A stretch of 64,000 nucleotides of DNA from Phycisphaerae bacterium (GTDB lineage Bacteria; Planctomycetota; Phycisphaerae; UBA1845), in NCBI GenBank assembly GCA_028289375.1, contig JANQQK010000017.1, positions 19,750 through 83,749 on the forward strand, written 5' to 3'. Within the stretch, counting starts at the first letter, position 1; every line of letters starts with the position of its first letter. The notes beneath the pieces were generated by a model. It worked only from the letters and a program-made list of their open reading frames with translations, was not told the origin of the DNA and made no database searches. Of this stretch, positions 27,264 to 34,500 are shown piece by piece. The translations under genes were made by a program, and so were the position numbers.

Positions 27264-28061
27264 CTAACCAGCCTCGTCATCCGACCCATTCTCAATTGGT
27301 CGCGGAACGAACCCTTCATCGGTCCACTGTGACGCCTCTTCACTCAGCTCGTTCGTCTTCCCCTCCCAGGCGATGCGTGACGCCACCGCCCACCCGGCAA
27401 TCACCAGCACAAAGCTCACCACCACGATCGCAAGATTCATCCCGAGATTGTAATTCGCCTTGATTTCCTGGTTATGACGATACGCTTCTGGAAACAATTC
27501 CTTGCCACGCGTCGTGCCATAAGCCGGCAACCGAGAGAACAGCCGCCGCGTGTAGTCAGCCAACTCCTGCGGCCGGTCATGAAACTGACCACGGAAACCA
27601 AGTCGCAGGCAGATGAAATACAACCCCAGGATCCCAGCCAACTCATCCTTGTCTCGTCGATCACGTCGCTCAGCCAATTCATACTCACGCTGAATCTCAT
27701 CGCAATCGCGGAAAAACTCCTCCCCACCCAGCGCCTGTGCATGATTCAGAATCTGCGGGTCCGTCTCGAATGGATCATCGAACCAGTAATCCCGACCCGA
27801 CCACTCGGAGTTCAACATCTTGTAGTCGACCAGGTAGCACATCATCGCCTTGACGCGATCCTCCCACGCACGCTCCGTCACAGGATCGTTCCGCGCAAGA
27901 TCTTCCGCATCCCGAAGGGCAGACAACGCCTCATACCGCACCTGATCCGGCGCCGGCACCAACCCATGCTTGATCTGACGATCGAAATTCGTCAAAAACT
28001 CAAACACAGGCCAGCAGACTTCCGTCAGCCTCAACGACACCCGCTCCATCGTGTCGCTCAT
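27264..28061 (-). CDS. tssL: T6SS inner-membrane protein TssL (DotU)
   Basis: A 265-residue protein. The N-terminal cytoplasmic helical domain begins RVSLRLTEVCWPVFEFLTNF, and the family stretch LAGILGLYFICLRLGFRGQF matches the 'lEl.Yl.L.LGF.G.y' motif of DotU/TssL. One membrane segment lies near the C-terminus (NLAIVVVSFVLVIAGWAVAS), followed by about 30 periplasmic residues; there is no peptidoglycan-binding OmpA domain. TssL links TssM and TssK. GAAGGAGC precedes the ATG at 28061, which overlaps the tssK stop as ATGA. Confidence 0.95.
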   Translation of the reverse strand: MSDTMERVSLRLTEVCWPVFEFLTNFDRQIKHGLVPAPDQVRYEALSALRDAEDLARNDPVTERAWEDRVKAMMCYLVDYKMLNSEWSGRDYWFDDPFETDPQILNHAQALGGEEFFRDCDEIQREYELAERRDRRDKDELAGILGLYFICLRLGFRGQFHDRPQELADYTRRLFSRLPAYGTTRGKELFPEAYRHNQEIKANYNLGMNLAIVVVSFVLVIAGWAVASRIAWEGKTNELSEEASQWTDEGFVPRPIENGSDDEAG

Positions 28062-29476
28062 TGACGCTCCTTCATGATCACATAAAGAGATGGTTTGAAT
28101 TGTTCCAGAGCATTCAGTTGGCCTTCCTGAATGCTGATCCGAATCCCCCGCTCCTGCTCACATTCCCGCCAATAATCCGTCCGGTCCGTCCCGATGGCCT
28201 TGTTGATTTTGAAATAGTGCAACCCCTGGCGACGCGGCAGCGTCCCGGCAGGTACGTTCTTGATCTCCAGACGCAAACCGCGCACCGCGATGTTCGCAAT
28301 TCGCGGCGAACGCGTCGGCGACGCCAGCTTGAAGTTCAACTTGCCGTAGATGAACCGCTCGAGCTCGTTGATGTCCATCTCGTCCGACGTCAGACCGACG
28401 AACATCTCCAGATTCTGGTCCAGCCACATCCGGTCCAGCTCGACCTCCAAACCCTCGCGACCACGCTGATCCTGCTTCCGCTCGAATCGACGCTCGACGT
28501 ACATCATCGGCCTCATCGATTCGAGCAGGAAAATGATCCGTCGCCGCAATTCCTCGAAACACTCGCCCGGCCGATCATGGTCGTAGACCGGCAACGGCCC
28601 GGGCACGAGATCATCACAAAAGACCGACAGGTGCCCCACCAGCCGACTGAACGCAACGAACACGTCATATGGATGCAGCAACGGACTCTGCAGCATCGCC
28701 CGCACCTGAGCACGCGTCTCGTTCAAGGCATGCAGCTTCAACAGATGCTCGGTGTTCGCAGCCACACCATCCGTGAACATCATCCGATGCTCGCGCGCCT
28801 CGCGAGCCAACACCTCATCCTTCGCCTCGATCTGATCCGCCAGCGACGTCAGCATCCCGCTCAAACCGCCATGCGCCTGAACCGCAAGCAAAGGCCCCGC
28901 ACCTTGCGCATCCAACTCCGGCAACGCCCCAGGCCGATCCGTCCGCCGAACCGTCCCGACACGCACAACCTCATAACCCGTCATGTCCGCGCCGGCACAG
29001 AACAGCTGACCGCGCATACGGCGCACGTACACCATCTGTGGATTCTGACCCGTATTCTCATCACGCCGCATCAACGGATAAGGCTCATACCGCGGCGTGC
29101 CGTCCACAGAGTCCGGCTCCTGTAGCGACACCGCGTTCGCACGCACTTCCTGCATCTGAGGAATGCCGAGGTAAATGTCCAGCCCCTGCGGCGACGACTC
29201 CATTTCCGCCTGAAAATTCAGCGGTGGCACTTCCGCATTGTCCGGAATACGCACCCATGTCCCATCCTTCATCCGCAGCAGACACGCATCGAGACGAAGC
29301 GTGAAGTTCTCAAGCGGCTCGCTCGCAACATTCAGCTGCGCAAAGCCCCAACCGAACGGGCGAAGTGAATCAAAACCCTCCCGCAGCACCGTCTCCATCT
29401 GACGCTGCGAACCTTGCAGATGATGAGGCCTCAGGAACATCCCCTCAGACCAGTGAATCTCCGTCCAGAACGTCAT
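28058..29476 (-). CDS. tssK: T6SS baseplate-membrane linker TssK
   Basis: A 472-residue protein with the canonical opening WTEIHWSEGMFLRPHHLQGS ('i.W.EGmfL.PqHfQ'). Other family features are the middle region FSRLVGHLSVFCDDLVPGPL and the C-terminal GLTSDEMDINELERFIYGKL. TssK trimers connect the baseplate wedges to TssL and TssM and are essential in known systems. Normal length. The stop overlaps the tssL start by four bases. Confidence 0.97.
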   Translation of the reverse strand: MTFWTEIHWSEGMFLRPHHLQGSQRQMETVLREGFDSLRPFGWGFAQLNVASEPLENFTLRLDACLLRMKDGTWVRIPDNAEVPPLNFQAEMESSPQGLDIYLGIPQMQEVRANAVSLQEPDSVDGTPRYEPYPLMRRDENTGQNPQMVYVRRMRGQLFCAGADMTGYEVVRVGTVRRTDRPGALPELDAQGAGPLLAVQAHGGLSGMLTSLADQIEAKDEVLAREAREHRMMFTDGVAANTEHLLKLHALNETRAQVRAMLQSPLLHPYDVFVAFSRLVGHLSVFCDDLVPGPLPVYDHDRPGECFEELRRRIIFLLESMRPMMYVERRFERKQDQRGREGLEVELDRMWLDQNLEMFVGLTSDEMDINELERFIYGKLNFKLASPTRSPRIANIAVRGLRLEIKNVPAGTLPRRQGLHYFKINKAIGTDRTDYWRECEQERGIRISIQEGQLNALEQFKPSLYVIMKERQ

Positions 29477-29529
29477 GCCCTAATCACCCAGGTCTCGTCG
29501 TGTCATCCGGTCCAATCCTGCCACCAGTC

Positions 29530-30201
29530 CTAACGCTTGCCGTGCAACCGGCGATCCGTGCCGATCTTGATGTACTGACCATAATGAGGCCGCGATTCAT
29601 CAACGCCGATGTGAACCGAAAGGTCCGACGAATAGGCCCCAGGCGGATCAAATTTCGCAGGCGGAACCGGCAGAACACGTCCATCAGCTCCGATGAACTT
29701 CGGAAACACGTAGATCACCGAATTCTTGTTGTGCAGCGGTCCGCCAAACTTAAACTTCCGCTTGATGGGCGACGTCCCGTCGACCGCTGCACCATGCAGC
29801 GTCGGCCCCGAGTAACTTCCGTAGTAACTCCGATCATCCGTCAGCAGAAAGATCTGATCCGGCGGAAGCTGAAATCGCGACGTCCCCGCAACGCCCGGCA
29901 TGTCCCAGCGATCGCCCGGTTGCGGACAATCCTGAAACCAGACGTCAGACGTAATCGCATTCCCAGGCGCCAAACGCGAATTGGCCGTGTTCTTCAAATC
30001 GTCCGGATACACCGACACGATATGCACTTCCAGAGGCTCACCCGTCTGCTTGTCCTTCGGCCGATTCACATGCATCGCCGTGTTGATGTACGTATCCTGC
30101 GTGATCGTCAGATGCCGCTGACACCCGACCAGCCCCGAGCAGACTGTCGCCGCCGCCAACGACACCAATACGCGACACTTCAGTACTTTCGATTGGATCA
30201 T
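29530..30201 (-). CDS. Outer-membrane lipoprotein, probable TssJ-like
   Basis: A 223-residue lipoprotein precursor: positively charged start, hydrophobic core VLVSLAAATVCSG and a lipobox LVGC with the acylated Cys at residue 27. The residue after it is Gln, so outer-membrane sorting is expected. The rest is beta-rich (TQDTYINTAMHVNRP, EVHIVSVYPDDL, FQLPPDQIFLLTDD). TssJ is an outer-membrane lipoprotein that binds TssM, and the locus otherwise lacks one. The position next to tssK-tssL-tssM fits. It is longer than typical TssJ (about 150-180 residues) and I cannot align it with confidence over its full length, so the call rests on lipobox, fold type and context. Confidence 0.55.
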   Translation of the reverse strand: MIQSKVLKCRVLVSLAAATVCSGLVGCQRHLTITQDTYINTAMHVNRPKDKQTGEPLEVHIVSVYPDDLKNTANSRLAPGNAITSDVWFQDCPQPGDRWDMPGVAGTSRFQLPPDQIFLLTDDRSYYGSYSGPTLHGAAVDGTSPIKRKFKFGGPLHNKNSVIYVFPKFIGADGRVLPVPPAKFDPPGAYSSDLSVHIGVDESRPHYGQYIKIGTDRRLHGKR

Positions 30202-30233
30202 CGTCCACTGTCTCCCGTCTCGCTCATGTCACC

Positions 30234-31421
30234 CTAAGTCGTCCCGCGTGCGTACACCTCTGCCATACGCGCATCCCGCAGATCACGAATCGCCTGCATG
30301 AACAACTCATGACCATCAGAACGCGTAAAATCACGAACCTTGTAGTTCGGATCACCGCCGGCCACATCGTCGCCCATCAGCTTCGATTGCAACTCCGACG
30401 CAATCGACTCAATCGCAACGTCATTCGCCACAGCCGCCGCGTGAATCCACGCCTTGAGCATGTTCAGCCGCATCAGCAATGGCGCCGCCGGCGTCCCCGT
30501 CTGAGGATCAAGGATCGCTTCAATTTCCTTATACACCTCATCCCGCTTGGCGTACACATCCCACGGCGTCTTCAGCGTCGGGCTGTGCTTCGTGTACTTG
30601 GAAAGGAACACGCGGAGGTCGCTCTCCAGTTCATCCGCAAACTTCACCAGATACCCGAACGACTCCACCAGCCGATCAAACGACGCACGCGTCGGCCGAG
30701 CATGCCCTTCTGCCACGCTCGGCTTGCTCTCTGCCAACGCCCGCCAAAGTTCTTCCATCAGCACGTCTGCGCTGCTCGCCGCACCCGCCTGGGCATCCCG
30801 CAACTCCGCACGCAGCCGTTCGATTTCCTCGTTCTTGGACTTCCGAAGCTCTTCCAGTTCCTCCCGCAACGCCGCCGCGCGTGACGACAATTCCATCTGA
30901 CGCTCCTCCAACGCTCGTACCTTCTCCGCATCCGCGCCCGACATCGCCGCCCGCTGCGCTTCCAGCAGTTTCTGATCACTCTCCGATTGAATCGTGAAAA
31001 TTTCGTGATTCTTCGCGACAAGCTCCGCCTCAAGCTCCCCCACGCGCGTCTGAGACGTCGTCAGCCGTGTCCGCTGCTCATCCAGCACACGCTGCATCTC
31101 ACCGACCCGACCCCGCTCCGCGTCAAGCTGCGCGACATGACTCTTAAGGTCAGCACGCGTCGTCGCCACCGTGTCCTCCAGCATCGCCTTCTCTTCCGTC
31201 AGCGACGACACCCGACGACTCAACGACTCCAAACGCTCTCTTGTTTCCTGATCTCCCCCGGGACCAACCTGCGTCGCCAACTCACCCAAAAGCGACGCCA
31301 ACACCCGATACCGCTCCGACTCACTCGAACGCGCCATCAACGAGCGCAAAGGCCCCATCAACGCCGCAACGTCCGACGCTCCTCCGCCCCCCTGTGATGG
31401 CCCTACCGGATCAACCGACAT
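30234..31421 (-). CDS. Long coiled-coil protein at the head of the T6SS operon
   Basis: A 395-residue soluble protein with no signal peptide or membrane segment. Residues ~55-225 form a near continuous coiled coil with heptads rich in Leu, Glu, Arg and Gln (LESLSRRVSSLTEEKAMLED, LREELEELRKSKNEEIERLR). The C-terminal ~170 residues form a helical globular domain (SFDRLVESFGYLVKFADELE, LKAWIHAAAVANDVAIESIA). It is the first gene of the minus-strand T6SS run and ends about 30 bases before the lipoprotein gene, so it belongs to the operon. I do not recognise the family. It may be an assembly or regulatory scaffold; the kinase-like giant gene starts just across the divergent gap. Confidence 0.75.
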   Translation of the reverse strand: MSVDPVGPSQGGGGASDVAALMGPLRSLMARSSESERYRVLASLLGELATQVGPGGDQETRERLESLSRRVSSLTEEKAMLEDTVATTRADLKSHVAQLDAERGRVGEMQRVLDEQRTRLTTSQTRVGELEAELVAKNHEIFTIQSESDQKLLEAQRAAMSGADAEKVRALEERQMELSSRAAALREELEELRKSKNEEIERLRAELRDAQAGAASSADVLMEELWRALAESKPSVAEGHARPTRASFDRLVESFGYLVKFADELESDLRVFLSKYTKHSPTLKTPWDVYAKRDEVYKEIEAILDPQTGTPAAPLLMRLNMLKAWIHAAAVANDVAIESIASELQSKLMGDDVAGGDPNYKVRDFTRSDGHELFMQAIRDLRDARMAEVYARGTT

Positions 31422-31525
31422 TGCTCGCCCGTGACCATTTCAATCGCATCAACCGCACACCTTCTGATGCCGACAGGTTGACGTCCATGCACACCGCGAT
31501 AAATGACTAGACTATACGTGACCGG
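31422..31525. promoter_or_regulatory. Divergent intergenic region between the T6SS operon and the kinase-like gene
   Basis: These 104 bases separate two divergently transcribed units and must hold at least one promoter each, unless the plus gene starts downstream at 31619. It is more A/T-rich near 31498-31520 (GATAAATGACTAGACTATAC) than its surroundings, which suits a -10 region, but I see no consensus -35 at correct spacing and do not assign one. Confidence 0.4.
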
Positions 31526-34500
31526 ATGATACGTGTCGATGCAATCGACTCTGCATCCAGCAGGGCAGCGAATCTAGGGCCACGACGCAACGCACGCAAC
31601 CGAAACGTGCGATTGAACATGGAAAACACCAAAACGCCGAAATCCCAACGACGCGCATTCATCAAACCAAAAGGGCTTGGCATGCGCGAACATACCGACA
31701 TCCGAAAACAGCTCGCAGATGCTGTTGAATTCCAGAAAGTGATGGCCTGCCAGTCTGTCAACATCCTCGCGCCACTCACCGAACTCATCGAAGACGACGA
31801 CAGCTTCTACTTCGAGCACATCCCAGCCAGCTCGATCAACACCACTGCGCTGTTTGATCCTGCGTCAGACCCGACCGACACCGACACACTGCTCAACGCA
31901 TCCACTTGCCTCCTCGATGCGCTTGCAACTGCCCACAATCCACCCGCCGGACGACCCATCGTGCACGGTGGCATCTGCCCCGGCGTCGTCATGTTCGACG
32001 ACGACAACAACCCATTGCTGACCGATTTTGGATGGGCACAGGCGATCAGCAAGACAATCAGCTCACAGGCTTACCTCAACCTTGCCGTCGGATTCGATCC
32101 CGAGCGACAAGCAGTCGTCTGGCGCATCCGCGACACCGACGACGCACGACATGACGATCGCCTGTGCGGCTTCCTCGACCCGCAAAAATACGGCAATCGC
32201 CAGATCACCACGTTCGAGCAAAGCTCCGATGTCATCGCCGCCGCTTTCGTCCTCCATCTTCTCGCCGAACGCCGGCATCCTTACTTTCCTGACCATCCAC
32301 ACGCCCACAGGTTAGTCGCCACTTCCGAATTCCTCGGCATGTTCGCCTACGACAACCGTCGCCGCGATGATCTCGCCAACGACGTAGATCCCAGGACCCG
32401 CGCATGGTGCGACACCATCGCCCAATGCCTCGAACGCTTCCCCAGAAATCGCCCATCTGCCACCGAAGCCCGCGACGCACTCGTCGCATCCGGCATCACC
32501 ATCACCGAACCGGTCGCAAGGCTCGCCGCCATGATCGATGCCATCGCCAACGCGGACGCACACCTCGTCTGGCCATTGGCGGACACGGTCGCCCGTCATG
32601 ACCACGCAGACGAATCCGTCATCACCGCCGCCGAAGAGCGACGCCAATCCGCCGAACCCGACTACCTCCTCCGTCGTGCCGCCGATCTCCTAGAAACCGA
32701 AGATTGGTCCCGCGCCCGCACGCCCATTGAAGCAATACTGAATACCGACGACGCTCCTCCCGACACACGCGCCGCCGCCGAAGCACGAAACATCGAGCTC
32801 GCCAACAGCTTCGAACTCAGCGCCGCCATTGCTCAATTCAAAAAGGACATTCAGAAATTCGATGACCGCGATCCTGTCGCCATCGTCGGCTTCCTCGATG
32901 GCCTGCTCGCCGAACTTGACACCCTTGCCGACAAACAGCCCGCCGCCGCCCATGTCGTCGATCAGCTTCGCGAGCTCCACGAAGACGTCGCCTTCACGCT
33001 CGAATCGATGGCCGAGTTCGCCGAGCAACTGCAGCAAGAGAAAGACGCCGACGCCCGCACGGCCCTCGACTGGTTGGCATCCATCACGGACGCCGTGAAC
33101 GCCAACGAATTCAGCAACGCCGAATCGCTTCTCGCCGACCAGCCCGAAATCCGCCACTGGCCCGACAACGCGATCGAACAGCGCGACACGCTCCGGCGAC
33201 AGGTCGACGAATTCCGCACCGCCGAACGCCAGCAGGCCGCCATCGACACCGACCACGCCGCGGCACAGCAGTGGTTTGAAAATCTCACCAGCGCAGCACC
33301 CGCCGAAGACTGGCCCGCCGCCGCAGCCATCACCCGCGAAAAACCCACCCTCACCTATTGGCCCGAAACACTCCAACCACAAATCGACGAACTCGAACAG
33401 ACCATCGCCGAGCAGGTTCGACGCATCGATGAGCACGAGCATGCACGGGAATGGTCCGCACGTGTGGTGGCCGCCGTCGACGCGGAAGACTGGACCGCCG
33501 CCGTTGACATCTTTGCCCAACGTCCCGTTCTTGAGTATTGGCCCGAAGACGTCATCGAGCAGGAAGAGGCTTTCAAACCGGTCATCGCCGAAAACCAGGA
33601 AGCCATCGAACTCGATCGCCGCATCACCGTCGAGCATCACCGCCAAGCCAATGAATGGCTGGACAAGGCTGAAAACCTATGCGAGCAGAAGCAGTGGGAA
33701 CCCCTCCGCGAACTGCTCAATCACCCGCCCAAAATCGACCGCTGGCCGGACGGCGTAAAAGACCGCGCGTCCGAGCTTGAAACCACCTGCCAGATCGAAC
33801 TGACCGATCACCTGCTTCGCCAACTCGGCGAACGCACCCGCGCGGTCACCCTGCTGGCGGAACGCTTCGTGCGCGAATGCGCCCGCGAGTCCTTCGCCAA
33901 GTACGTCGACCCAAGCCTCATCGCCGTCAGCATCGAAAACGAATTGTTTACCTCCACGATCGAAGGCGCCGACGGCCACGCCAATATGATCGTCAAGCTC
34001 GAACCAGCCGAATCGGAACTGGTCGAGGTCATGTCGGCCAATTTCGACTTCGCGCTCAATGTCGATTCGCCCCACGTGTTCGACGAATCCAACCGTCTCA
34101 GGCAGGCCATCCGATCCGCGCTGGGGTCCGCATTGCTGAAGCTGCAACAGCACAGGCCGATTAACGCCGAACAGCGCCTTCGCCAAGGCCTCTTCCCCGA
34201 CGCCCGCGTTCAGTTCGCGACACCGGAACAGACCGAGAAATCACAAGCCCAGATGATCCTCGTCGCGTCTGAGAGCGCACCGCTGACACTTGACGTCGCG
34301 CTCGTCTGGCATCCGGGCGAGTTGCGCTGGGTCTTCGCCGACCGTACCCGCGTGCAACGCCGACTCTGCGACATCGTTGCCGACTCCGTGCTCCAGCCGG
34401 TCCGGGATCAACTGCTCGACATCGCGCCCACATTCAAGGCGTACGACGACATCCTTCGAATCGACGCTGCCCCGCCGGCCACGTTCAACGACTGGCAATT

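Noticed and set aside
31498..31520. A/T-rich stretch that resembles a -10 element between the T6SS operon and the kinase-like gene
   Set aside because: No -35 element at proper spacing on either strand, so I do not call a specific promoter.
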